Positions 24,311 to 35,099 of a DNA stretch of 64,000 bases are shown here, piece after piece. The stretch comes from Acanthaster planci (lineage: Eukaryota > Echinodermata > Asteroidea > Valvatida > Acanthasteridae), in assembly GCF_001949145.1 (NCBI RefSeq), contig NW_019091404.1, positions 1,790,661-1,854,660 of the forward strand, in the 5' to 3' direction. How positions within the stretch are numbered: the stretch's first letter is position 1; every line of letters begins with the position of its first letter. The notes below the pieces were generated by a model that worked only from the letters and a program-made list of their open reading frames with translations, was not told the origin of the DNA and did no database searches. A program made the position numbers and the translations under genes.

Positions 24311-27280
24311 ATGAAGTTCTCCATTTTTCTGGCCTGCCTACTGGCAGTACTGAGTAAGTTCATAGTGATTGTCACTGCGCGTTAGGAACAACATAGCTAG
24401 TTAAGCTCTTTAAGAAAATACTGTTGCGGGCATGCTATCAAAGCTACCTTCTGTTTGTTGCCTAACATTTATAAATGCGATGTAAGGAGAATGCATCATG
24501 GATGCTGTGGCATAAGGTTCTAGTGATTATAAGTGAGAATTGTGTCCATAGGAATAAGCCTAAATGCTAGCATGGATGGGTCAATGGAAGCATGCTGAAA
24601 GGTGATAATTGGGGCTTACTTGGATCCCGTCCGAATTAACAGGCTACGGCTAGGAATATTACACGCGTCTGTGGGAATTGGCTGATGTCACTGGCTCACG
24701 ACTTCCATACTCGAACGTTAGATTAAGCGTAAAGAATTACAGCTTTAAAGCCTAACCATCTGAAAAATTAATGATTTCTCTCTGCCCCAAAATAACAGAA
24801 ACAAGGAGAAGCTAAAAGAAGGGGCACTCGTAAATATGACTTCCGTTTAACCTTATTTCAGCGCCAGCTCTCGGTAGACGGATTGTCGGCGGGTCAGAGT
24901 CCGTACCGCACAGTCGACCCTACCAGGTGGCTCTCTATGACGACCCCAGTGGTGGCTACCAGTATTGCGGTGGTACCCTTATCCACCAACGATGGGTCGT
25001 TTCAGCTGGCCACTGCAAGTTAGTATAACGCATCAGTCATCCCCCTTGGTTTGGGTGTAATCCATAATCCGATCATTCGATCACTTTCGCAAAAAAGGAG
25101 AATTCATAACTGCCCTTCTCCATCATACCTGTAGGCCTGCTTAAAGGAAGATGCTTGACGTACCTTTCGCGAAAGTAGAAAATGCCCTGAAAAGTGTACA
25201 AGCAAAATGGTAATGTCATAGACAAATTTGGGCAAATACTTTGATAAGCTATTTCAAGGGATGATGCATGGCTGTTATTCAACCTTTTCACACTTCCCGA
25301 TTACTAAGCAGCAAGCTCTTTGCAAGGAAAGGAAAGTTGTAAATTTTGCAGATTTACGACAAGTTCAATTTAGAGGCCATTTTGGTTATCCAAAACTGCC
25401 ACATCACCCACAGGCACGCTTCACGGGGTCTGTTTGTTTTACCACAAGCAGAAAAATCTTCGCCCAGTTTTGGTCAGTCATTTTGTTGTTTTAAGAGCAA
25501 GACGCGTAACCCATGCAATATTAACTATTTCAGCAACAAATAGCATCATGTACCATATTGCAAGGCAAGCCTGTAATATTCTGACCAAAGCCACCAGATA
25601 CTTTGCGCTTGTTTTTTATTATGTCTCCGCTGGTAAACAGGACGAGCTCAGATGTCTTCGTAGGTTTGGGTTACCACGATAAGTACAACCACGGTGCGGC
25701 CGGCCTGCAGTTAATCAGGGGCACATGGTTTCGCCATCCCTTGTTCCACAGCGGCACCCTCGACAACGACATCGCTTTAATCCAACTAGACAGCCATGCC
25801 AACGTCGTCAGCCCTAACATCGCCCCCATTAGGATCGCCAACAAACGGCCTGTTAAGGGAAAGAACCTGCTCGTGAGTGGGTGGGGGACAACATCAAGTA
25901 AGTTTGCCTCTAAAATTGAGTGAGTTCGTTCAAGCAGACAACGCATGCTTGGGTCATTTGAGATCATCAGTGCGCACGCGCACATCTGGGTGGTTGCTAG
26001 GTACTAACATATTCAAGCTGGCATGAATTCAGAAGCCTTAATCTTGAATGACCTTGATTTTGTGAAATAGCGAACTGGCTGATTGTAACCGCTCTCAACA
26101 TTAGATTGGTAACATGGTATTAATGTTAAACCTGCGGATGGCTACAAGTTTAGTACCGTCGTCACCCGAGCTTGAAACTTTGGCATTGATTGATAACTGT
26201 CCAAACTTACGCAAGACCCTATGGGTACATGCGGTTTAAAAGTCAAATTAAACTAACCAAACAACACAGCAATAATAGTTGGTTGGACGTTTTGTAGGAT
26301 GGTTCATTTTTGTGGTCTTCAAGTTATTTGGGTGGCCAGTTAAACTGAATGGGTGTGATCGTATTCAGTCCTACGTATTCTCACACGGTGTAACGAGTGT
26401 TTATGGATGTGTTTGGATCGGCTGCATTTTAACAAAATTGAGATACTTTTTTAATTCAATGTATTTTAGTGGTAGGGCCAAGCTCAGATACGCTGAGGGA
26501 AGTGGTCGTTAAAGTGCAGACCAGAACTGCTTGCAGAGACGCCCATAAACCTGCATTGATCACTGACAACATGTTTTGTGCGGCTGCAAAAGGAAAAGAC
26601 TCCTGCCAGGTAGGCCATTCCCCGCTGGTGCAGGGTGTGGCAGAGGGACGAGTGATGCCATACATAGTCGTAAATTAGGGGAAGGGGTTCTAGAAGGTTG
26701 GCAGGTTGTGCAAATAAAGTTCAATGCCTTTTCTAGGGTACACTGTTACGTGTTCTCTTTTGGAAGAGGTTTTTGCTTTGTGAAGAACCACTGCCTGGTT
26801 TTTGAGCTTACTTAACAAAGTCATCGCCACAGTCAATATAAAATGTGCTGAAGGCAACCCTTTTTCTTTCCTCCTCTGATACTGGACATTGTAAACTTAA
26901 TTCTGCCTGCCATAACTAAGTGATTGACTGGCCAACAAAGCGACCACACTGTATATGTGTGTCAACTTTGAGCAGGCTGCCATCATCTCTTTCCCACATT
27001 ACTTGTTTCAGCCTGGTTTGAAGCTGATGGTTCTCTGTGGGTCAAATGTTTATCATGGTTTTCCCATGGTTTGGTTTCCCCACACTAGGGTGACGACGGT
27101 GGCCCAATTGTCAGCGGCTACGGAGATGGCACTCACGACCCCGGCACCACCCTGGAGGGTATTACCAGCTGGGGTAACGGCTGCGCTGATTCTAGATATC
27201 CCAGTGTTTATATTGCCGTTGGCCACTACTGTGATTGGATCGCGCACACTACTGGCGATGCCGTCACGTGTCAAAGTTAG
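24311..27280 (+). CDS. T5: trypsin-like serine protease homologue, catalytic Ser replaced by Asp
   Basis: 262 residues. Exons: 24311-24353, 24862-25018, 25641-25897, 26470-26609, 27089-27280. The signal peptide is MKFSIFLACLLAVL and the propeptide ends Gly-Arg-Arg before IVGG. His65, Asp110 and the specificity Asp196 are kept. The nucleophile is Asp202 (GDDGGP) and glycine 226 is Ser (YPSVY), as in T4. T4 is the closest paralogue, yet exons 3 and 4 and most introns differ clearly, while the intron 4/exon 5 junction is almost identical. All splice sites are GT-AG and there is no frameshift. A secreted non-catalytic protein is inferred, with no evidence on its ligand. Confidence 0.85.
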
Positions 27281-27338
27281 AGACAGACCCGCACGGAGCT
27301 GGGGATGTACAGGCCGCTGATTGGCACGACTGGGTTGA

Positions 27339-27344
27339 AATAAA
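27339..27344 (+). terminator. AATAAA after T5
   Basis: 59 bases after the stop. Another AATAAA lies near 27376. The conserved distal AATAAA of the other genes is not found at the equivalent place here. Confidence 0.4.
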
Positions 27345-27830
27345 AACTAATGTAAAGGACAATTATGAAACTAGTAAATAAAAAATTATAGCTACAGGAG
27401 AGTACTTTACAAAGTTTACTATTGGTTGCGGTGGTTTCAGAAAACAACAGATGTAAAAGTGCGTCTCAAATAAATGTATAAATGTACAAAAAGATGGATT
27501 ACAGGACTTTTCTGATTTTTTTCCAACTGCTTTTACACAATCTTCAGCTGAGATCTCTTTCCTGTCTCCAAAGTGTCTTACTTGGACAACCTGGGTTGTC
27601 GCTTCAATGACTTCGAGTGATATTATGGACCAGGACCCCAAAACAAACAGAATGCATCAAACGAGTTAAGTTTTCTTCTTCAATCAGTACAAGATATGCC
27701 TCCCCATTCACACCCAAATTTCCATTCTGGTGGCAGAAGGTAAAATCTAATGGAAAAGGACAGGAAGGCGGACGATAGAATTACGGCTGGAAACAAAGCA
27801 AATGAAATACATTTAAACTAAGCAAACTTT

Positions 27831-27965
27831 AATACGGCCGTTTCAAAATAGTGCGCCACCAAGAGTTTGCAAGGCGTTGGCCAATCACAATGCGCGAAAT
27901 TGTTCGACCCAATGCTTGTTTGGAAATTTGGGTCGACAAAATTCGCGCGTTACTGGTCCATCGAC
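27831..27965. mobile_element. MITE family 1, partial copy behind T5
   Basis: AATACGG, then CAAAATAGTGCGCCACCAAG and AGTTTGCAAGGCGTTGG match the left arm of the intact copy in T8 intron 3. The right arm (TTCGCGCGTTACTGG) is truncated at about 27960. Confidence 0.55.
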
Positions 27966-28008
27966 ACTGTATAAACCATCACGTCTCTACACTCCTTTGG
28001 AGAAATCC

Positions 28009-28162
28009 GAGAGCGTTTTCGAAACGAGTGGATTCGGCTTAGACTTTGGTTTCGCTGTTTCCAGCCATTTTGAAACAGTGTTCGAAGCTACATATTCAAG
28101 CTCTGACGGGAACCAGCAAAACCGAAGGTTAAGCCGTATCCACTCTTTTCGAAAACGCTCCA
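28009..28162. mobile_element. MITE family 2: short foldback element
   Basis: GAGCGTTTTCGAAACGAGTG with GATTCGGCTTA at the left end (28011) recurs in reverse complement at the right end (TAAGCCGTATCCACTCTTTT then CGAAAACGCTC, about 28130-28160). Arms are about 35-40 bp with 4-5 mismatches, around a loop of about 70 bp. No coding capacity. Confidence 0.6.
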
Positions 28163-28199
28163 TGCTTCACATAAATTCGAAAAATAGTTCGAACTTTGT

Positions 28200-28385
28200 T
28201 ACCTTCTTACAGCCAATCCATACACATCGATATCCATAAGCACTAGCTCTTTACACTGAGATTAATGTTGATGAAAAATCCATTTCCCAACTGGTGTTAC
28301 CTAGCAACCAGTCTAATAACTAAATGGAGACATAACAAGCCAACCAATCAAGATGCCCAACCAGCAATGTTTTTCATGACATTAT
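28200..28385 (-). repeat. Inverted fragment of trypsin-gene intron 3
   Basis: Read on the minus strand this gives GCTGGTTGGGCATCTTGATT, GGTTGGCTTG, TGTAAAGAGC and GTGCTTATGGAT. This is the same run of motifs that precedes exon 4 in T1 (4365-4500) and T8 (55545-55690). No exon 4 follows. Confidence 0.55.
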
Positions 28386-29220
28386 GGCTCGTAGTTGTAT
28401 AGACTTCGGTCCCGCGTACGTTTGACGCTGAGACCTAATTACGCAAAAGAATGCTGTGATATGCAGTTTTAAACTAAGCGTAAGTTTATATAAGTTTTAA
28501 ACTGGTATGACGACAAGAGTGTCTCAATTACCACACCTAAGAAAGAGTTCTGTCCGGGGCACTTTACTCGTCAGATCCCGGCCACGGCACGATTGCATTG
28601 AAAGTAGATGGCAAGAACTGATTACGCCTAGCGGTAAAGTGATCCGACTAATTTTATGTCTGATAAGTAGTAAAGAGCCAGTTTGGTATTTCAAAAAGCA
28701 AGGTCAATCGAGAACAACTCATCTGATGTCACACCACTTTGAACGTGTTCAGCTGCTGTGGTCTAAGTCGGCGCACAACTTTGCCGCTCTGATAGTAGGA
28801 TAAACCTTGCGTGCACGTATTGCTGATCACAAATGAACTAAGATGGGCGTGATTTGAGCATGTGCTGTCTGTATACCTAATTCAGTCAGTAATTAAGGCC
28901 GTTTGCTTCACGCAGATCTGGACAGTCTGACCATCATCTGACCCGAAGAATTATATAAAGATGGATCAATGCAGTGGAATACATTTCATACTATAGGTTT
29001 CTCCTTTACATGTGGCACATATCAGTCTCACCTGCTTGGCACTCCAGTGTTACCGGCCTCCCAGTCTCAGATGCCCCTTGATCAACCTCACACCCATATC
29101 GCAAAATCCACGGTGGAGTTCTTGGTAAGATATTTTCACTAGTGGGGCCAGACTAACAAGTACCCGTCGAAAACGATGGAGGGGATGCCAGTAATGGCCA
29201 GATTTCTGGGGATGTGATGT
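28385..29220. other. Intergenic sequence between T5 and T6, nothing recognised
   Basis: A 98-codon open frame at 28507-28803 has no recognisable domain, no promoter and no splice context, so I do not call it a gene. No repeat of the array is recognised here. Confidence 0.35.
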
Positions 29221-29239
29221 TTAGCGGCTAGAGATGGAA

Positions 29240-30290
29240 CTCATGATCATAAGGTCAAGATTTCAAATCAGCAATGGGCATTTACTATATGACCATGTGA
29301 AAGTAACTTTAACACATGATTACAGATGGGTACCCTCGGAGCCTTAGAGGGATAGTTATTGCGTTGGTTTATACCGTTTAGCATCTGAAATGGCAATATC
29401 GAAATTGCATGTATTCCCAAAGAGCTAAGGTGGTCCTAGGAATGGTCCAGTTCGCGCGGATAATAATGAGCGTCAGTACTGGTGTGTATCTGGACATTAG
29501 TTCCTTTTATCCGGGTTTGAATCTTATTAACTTTCACTTGACTTAGGTCCTCCAATGAGGGACCTGAGTCGAGTCATTTGCCCACATTGACTAGAGTCGA
29601 ATCGAGTCATTTACCCGTTAGGACTCGAGTCGGAAGGAGAAGAGGCCTTGACTCAAGTCTTGCAAATCTAACAGAAAAAGATAGACTTGGGTTATAATAT
29701 CACTTTCAATGCCTTGCATAGTCCTCAAAACAGTAGGTTTCTAACTTTAATAGTCATAAATCACCGCGTTGTTCGCTAGCTTTCTGTATTATAGTCAAAG
29801 GGATGTAAGAGCAATTTTGCTTGAACTTAGATAGTAAGGTCTAACAAACTTTGAAACAGCCGCACTTGTTTTGTGTTACGGACGTTTACTGCAGTGTTCC
29901 CCAGTTATCTTCAATTTAATTATGCCCAATATATAAAAAGTTAATAACGTTTTTGGCTGAGTCGGTTAAAAAAAAGGTTGTTTTCTATGTTCTGCAAAAC
30001 GGAGGCCTTCATTCGCCGGAAACAGTCAAGATAATGGCCCCATTCTATGTCCTCTAGAGCGGTATCTGTTTTTTCAACTGTGTTTGCAGCCGAGGTTCAC
30101 ATGGAATTGGCATCCTGGGGTTGATAATAGCTTTGATACACTAACCTCTAATATCTTGAAACACTTCGATGTAGTGCGTGAAACGTTTTGTATATTTTTA
30201 TATACACGGTCTTTCAAGGTTCTAACCTTCTGGGTTTTGTCCAAATACATAGCCCGTACCCTAATTTCTCGAAAGGCTATCCTATTTAAA
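29240..30290 (+). repeat. Upstream half of the T6 segmental duplication (pairs with 38560-39780)
   Basis: About 1 kb that matches 38560-39780 upstream of T7 (GAAAGTAACTTTAAC, TGGTACCATCTGAAATGGCA-like runs, CAGTACTGGTGTGTATCTGG). It includes the GACTCGAGTC-rich stretch at about 29560-29650 and the conserved upstream block at 29960-30180. The T7 copy has about 140 extra bases at 38806-38945. Confidence 0.7.
29960..30180 (+). repeat. Conserved upstream block, T6 copy
   Basis: TTGTTTTCTATGTTCTGCAAA, GAAACAGTCAAGATAATGGC, GAGGTTCACATGGAATTGGC, then GATAATAGCTTTGATA. Displaced to about 1.4-1.65 kb before the T6 start because a LINE segment lies between. Confidence 0.6.
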
Positions 30291-30464
30291 TGGTAATCGT
30301 AAATTCTTCTGGGAAAAAGTTGATAAGATAAGAATGAAGCTTGGTGGAATGGCTATAGATCCACCTTCTGGTATAGAATCTCGGACTTGAAGTGCCACTT
30401 TTCACGAGGTTTCCTGAACTTTCTTATTAATGATGTTAGCTTAATTACAGAAAGGCTATCTATC

Positions 30465-31325
30465 AAAATCTTGCCCTCTTGATCCCATACCTAAACTTGC
30501 AGAGAGGCATGCATATTCTTTTACCTGTGCTCACTAAAATGATTAATTTGGCTTTGCAATTAGGAATTTTCTGATTAGTGGAAAGAAGCCTTGATCTTGC
30601 CAGTTTTGAAGAAAACAAATCTTGATTTGGTTTTAATGGTTACAGGCCGGTTAGCAATTTGTCATACATGTCTAAACTTGTTGAGACGGCTATATATGAT
30701 GATATTCTCTAAAATATGAGTAAACAACCGGTAACATTATTAGTCCTTTTGGATTTAAGTGCAGCGTTTGACACTGAGGATCATGATGTACTTTTAAGGC
30801 GCTTAAATTCTTGCCTTTGAGTGTCTGATAACGCATTAGCGTGGTTCTCCTCTTACATGTACTTGTCAGGTCGTTCGTTCAAAATTTTGGTTAGTAATGT
30901 CACATCGGACACTTTTAAGTTAAAATGGGGTGTTCCACAATGATCACGTCTTGGTCCTTTATTATTCTCAGTATATTCCAGTGAGCTATTTCACATAGTA
31001 CTGACCAAGCCAAGACATAACTCCATTATTGTATGATTTACATTGGTTGCCTGTCAAATATCGGATCAAATTCAAAATTCTTTTACAGGAATAAATCATT
31101 AAATAAGTTAATGTAATGTAATGTAATATAATTGTATATTTAAGTTAATAGTTATGGTTTGGGGAATTTATTTGAACAAGTTTATATTGTTTACACGTCT
31201 GTAATTCTGATGTATATTTTGACGTATGCGCAGTAGTTTTAATGTTTTAAATTGTAAGCGCATTTGATCATATTTTGATGGCAAATGCGCGGTATAAATG
31301 TTAAAAATGTTAATATTGATGTTGT
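30465..31325 (+). mobile_element. CR1/L2-like non-LTR retrotransposon relic
   Basis: Conceptual translation in broken frames gives pieces typical of CR1/L2/Rex-group reverse transcriptases: LLPVLTKMINLALQLGIF, WKEALILPVLKK, NGYRPVSNLSYMSKLVE, LDLSAAFDT, WGVPQ...LGPLLFSVY, and the C-terminal LHWLPVKYRIKFKILL. Stops and frame changes are frequent, and a segment between the catalytic region and the C terminus is missing. The 3' end has the family-like CAAATGCGCGGTATAAATGT tail (about 31285). It sits inside the T6 upstream region at a point where T7 has no such insert. Confidence 0.8.
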
Positions 31326-31402
31326 CTTACATTATCGAATTCTCCTTTTAAAGGACTTGTATAAGATATAAACTACCTCTGAAAAGTAGTTTTTGTCGAT
31401 TG

Positions 31403-31534
31403 CTTGTTTACTTCTAGATAGAGATAAGAGAGGGCGCTGAGAAAAACATCTACTGTCGGAGTCTTGTCTGGCCTGGTTATTGCCGATTACGTCAATTGCC
31501 CACATTTTGTACACCTGGTGCAATCTATAAAAGG
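31403..31534 (+). promoter_or_regulatory. T6 proximal promoter, complete site set
   Basis: CTTGTTTAC (31403, forkhead type), GATAGAGATAAGAG (31416, GATA type), CCTGGTTATTGCCGATTACG with TCAATTG (31472-31499) and a good TATA box, CTATAAAAGG, at 31525. The ATG is 87 bases after the TATA box. The same set, almost base for base, is in T7. Confidence 0.65.
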
Positions 31535-31611
31535 AGTCAAAATCTTCCATCCCTATACTTCTGGTCTACGTCTCGAGTTAGCGACTAGCAGAATCAACGG
31601 CAACATTAACC

Positions 31612-34581
31612 ATGAAATTCTTCATTCTTCTGGCTTGCCAGCTGACTGTACTGAGTAAGTTCATAGTGATTGTCTTCAAGTATTGCACAAAGTAAACGAG
31701 AGGAAAATGGCTGTTGCTGTTTCTCTAGAAAATACTGTTGCTGAGAACTGCTATCGTGGCTACCTTCTACTTCTACAATTTCATGGAGAAGATGCAAGCA
31801 GAGTGCATACGCAGAAATATTATTGATAGCTTGAGTGGCATGTAATATAGTCGATTCACAATGTGCGTTTGGAACGGATCGACAGATTTCGTACGCTGCG
31901 GTTGTCAACGTGTTGCAAATTCTTGGAGGCACACTATTGTGGATCGTGCGTATTGCTTCTTCAGGTTCAAGTTGCTCTAAGCTCTTGTTGTCTGAGAACT
32001 GTCTAAGTTTAGTTGGATATGAGTGTGGATGGGTCAGTCATTGGAAGAATGCTGAAATTTGAAAGCTGAGGCTTATTATCATCTTGTCCAAATGAACTGG
32101 CTACGGCAAGGAGAATTACACGCATCAGCAGGAGTAATAGGGTTCCACAGTGAATGCTACATTGCCTGTGAGGTGCTGCGGCTAAAGTGACTAGTTCGCG
32201 AAATTCATGATTTCTTTTTAATCTTCCCTGAAAGAAATGGCACAACAACGTATAAGAACCTGCCAGCAGCGTCACAAAAAATAAAAACAAAAACAGACTA
32301 TAGCGCTGTTGTGACTAAGTTTGTTTAAATTGTATTTCAGCTCCGGCTCTCGGCAGACTGATCGTCGGCGGGAAAGAGTCTAAACCAAACAGCCGACCCT
32401 ACCAGGTGGCCATCTATGATTCGAAAGATGCTGACCATCAGTTTTGCGGTGGTACCCTTGTCCACAAACGATGGGTCGTTTCAGCAGGTCACTGCGCGTA
32501 AGTATGGCACATCTTTGTTTTTCCCCCTTGTTTCAAGTGCGACCCTTTGTCATTCATATCATTCACTTTCGTAAAAATGGGCTCACATATGCCTCCCTTC
32601 ATGTAAAGCGGTGTCAAGTTGTGCTGGAAACTGGGGATTGAGGTATACAAAGGGGTATATCCCTAGGGGGGTGGGGGTATTTATCCCCCCTCCACACACA
32701 CACCTTTTGACCGGGATGGAATACTGAATCATCTCCCACCATTTGTAATGAGAAAATTTGTGAAAAAAAATTGGCTTTCCCAAAATCAAAATGTATTCCA
32801 TAGCACTCAACTTTGGAGAGCAATATTTAATTTCTTGGAGAATCTTAACATCATCATCTTAACAGCATATTCGTGGCTTTTTAAATACATATTACAGATG
32901 CAGATCACTGTAGGGCAGAGCAGGCTGTAAGCTTGTTAGGGCCGAGAATGAGCCTCAGATACATTTTCCTTTTGGGCCCTGCTTCGCGCCTACATGTTTC
33001 AGCATGAGGGAAGCGCCAAATTATGATCGGTCAATACGTCATTTTCGGACCGAGTATTGTAACCGCAAACAAAATCTATCTTGTGTTTACCTAGTTTTCA
33101 CTTTTATCCTTTGCCCGTTAAACAGGGGTGGCACGGTCTACGTCGGTTTGGGATACCACGATAAGTACGACCACACGCTGTCTGGCCAGCAGTTGATTAA
33201 GGGCACATGGTATCGCCATCCAGGTTACACCACCTACTTTGATAATGACATCGCCTTGATCAAACTGAGCAGCGATGCCGACCTCAGCAGCACAAAAATC
33301 GAAACCATTTCAATCACCAAGAGCCCACCTTCTGCAGGAAAGAATCTGCTCGTGAGTGGATGGGGAGATCTCCAGAGTAAGGTTACCTTAATGTTGCTTC
33401 ACGTGGATCTAGATCTATATCTCCATTAATGGGCCCACGTTCCAACGTTGGTTCGCTCACATTGATACCAGTGAATCAGTGACAGATACTCAAGATTTGG
33501 ACCCTTTTGAAGCAAACAGCCCTTGCGTAAGTTCGGTATGCCGACAGCTGATGCACAAATTGTAGCTCGTCTTGGGTCGTCATAACGAGTCAAAACGTTG
33601 TCATTTTGCATCAACTATTTTACATATGGTCCTCAAAGTCGAAACGAACGCAAGAGCTTAATTGCTGGTTAGGCAGGTCGGTCGGTTGGCTTTCAGGGTC
33701 GCCCTTTACTTATTTCGCTGATCGATTGCACAATGTAAAGAGTACTTATTTATTGGTTGGGCAGGTTTTGATTGAAGCAATATTTGAATGCATTTTTCAT
33801 TCAATTGCTTAGGTGGAGGATATTCTTCAAGAGTTCTCAGGGAAGTGGAGGTTCAAGCAGATTCCATGGCAACTTGCAGAAAAGCCTATGGGTCGTCAGC
33901 GATCACGGATAACATGTTTTGCGCCTCTGCTTCAGGAAAAGACGCCTGTCAGGTAGGCCATTTCGTTTTGCTGGTGTTTATCTTCGTATATATGGTATAC
34001 ATTTTTGGGGGTCAAAAATGTTGGCATTTCTCGCAAATTCATAATCCGTTTTCTGTGTTACATCGTGACGTCATCTCCTTTAGAAGTTGAGTTGGCTGAG
34101 GAGGAGCCGTTGCCTGGTTGGAGACCTCACCCTTTCCTTTAACTTGACTAAGTCGTCTTCAAAGACAATACACATTGTGACAAAGTTAGCCTTTTGTCTC
34201 AAGTTCCGCCCCTTGCTGATACATGACATTATAGATCTACTTCTGTCAAGCAAGACTTCGAATTGAAATTCTGCATATTGAACTCGACTGTGTGGGGGCC
34301 GCCATCTCTTTTTCAAATAACCTGTTGATGGGTCTCTGTTGACCGAACTCTAATCATTGTTTCCAACGGGTTAGTTTCCTTTTTCCCCATACTAGAATGA
34401 CAGCGGTGGCCCAATTGTTAGCAACTACGGGGCTAGCAGCCACAATCCTGGCACCACCCTGGAGGGCATTGTCAGCTGGGGTGAGGGCTGCGCTAAACCT
34501 GGGTACCCAGGTGTCTACGCTATCGTCAGTAACTACTGTGACTGGATGGCGCAGACTACTGGCGGTGCCGTCAAGTGTTAA
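31612..34581 (+). CDS. T6: trypsin-type serine protease, triad intact, Gly193 to Asn
   Basis: 258 residues. Exons: 31612-31654, 32341-32497, 33126-33376, 33813-33952, 34396-34581. Secreted protease by homology. The signal peptide is [14 protein letters not shown], with mature IVGG after Gly-Arg-Leu. His65, Asp108 and Ser200 form the triad and Asp194 predicts cleavage after Lys/Arg. The exon 5 start reads NDSGGP, so the oxyanion-hole glycine 193 is Asn. Exon 5 opens AATGAC where paralogues have GG-GAC. Residue 193 contributes a backbone NH, so activity may be kept but inhibitor contacts changed. The P1 residue of the activation site is Leu, not Arg/Lys. The gene lies in the same segmental duplication as T7 and shares the complete promoter set. 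Intron 1 carries a MITE family 1 remnant. Confidence 0.88.
31851..31946. mobile_element. MITE family 1 remnant in T6 intron 1
   Basis: TCGATTCACAATGTGCGTTTGG at the left and CAACGTGTTGCAAATTCTTG with GAGGCACACTATTGTGGATCG at the right are the two ends of the family 1 foldback, with the interior partly deleted. It is orthologous to the copy in T7 intron 1, so the insertion predates the T6/T7 duplication. Confidence 0.55.
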
Positions 34582-35023
34582 AGTAAGAGAGTTCCCTACC
34601 GATTGCCGAGGGATGGACACGCCGCTGATTGCTACGAGAGAAAGGGATTTCTGGTGCGCGGTCTCTCGGCATTCGATCACCGTTGTTAACAGCACTGGGA
34701 TTAATTAAGTATCAGAATAACTCATTGTCAAACTATAAATCAATAGATAAAAATTGTGCCAAAGGAGAGAACTTTGCACAGTTTAATACCAGGGATACTT
34801 TTTCTGCTTCCGTACATTTCCAGTTTTAATAAGAAAAGGGTGCGTCAAGTGAATGAAACAATACAAACTGCTCTTGCACAAACTTCTTCTGATGTTTCTC
34901 TCCAGCATACAAAGTACTTTTCTCGGACAAACCTGTGTTGTTGCTGTTAACACTTCACATGATTTGATCTTACAGATCGGGATCCAAATTTGGGTATATG
35001 CTGTTATAAGTTTTAATTTCGTT

Positions 35024-35029
35024 AATAAA
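35024..35029 (+). terminator. AATAAA after T6
   Basis: 443 bases after the stop, with the context GTTAATAAAGTAAACGGCC, shared with T7 (ATTAATAAATCAAACGGC). Confidence 0.5.
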
Positions 35030-35099
35030 GTAAACGGCCAGGATACCAAAAGAGGTTGAAGTTGTCCTCATTAACTGATATCAGACCCATATTTCAATC

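Noticed and set aside
28507-28803. 98-codon open frame between T5 and T6
   Set aside because: No domain, no splice context, no leader like the array genes. Not supported as a gene.
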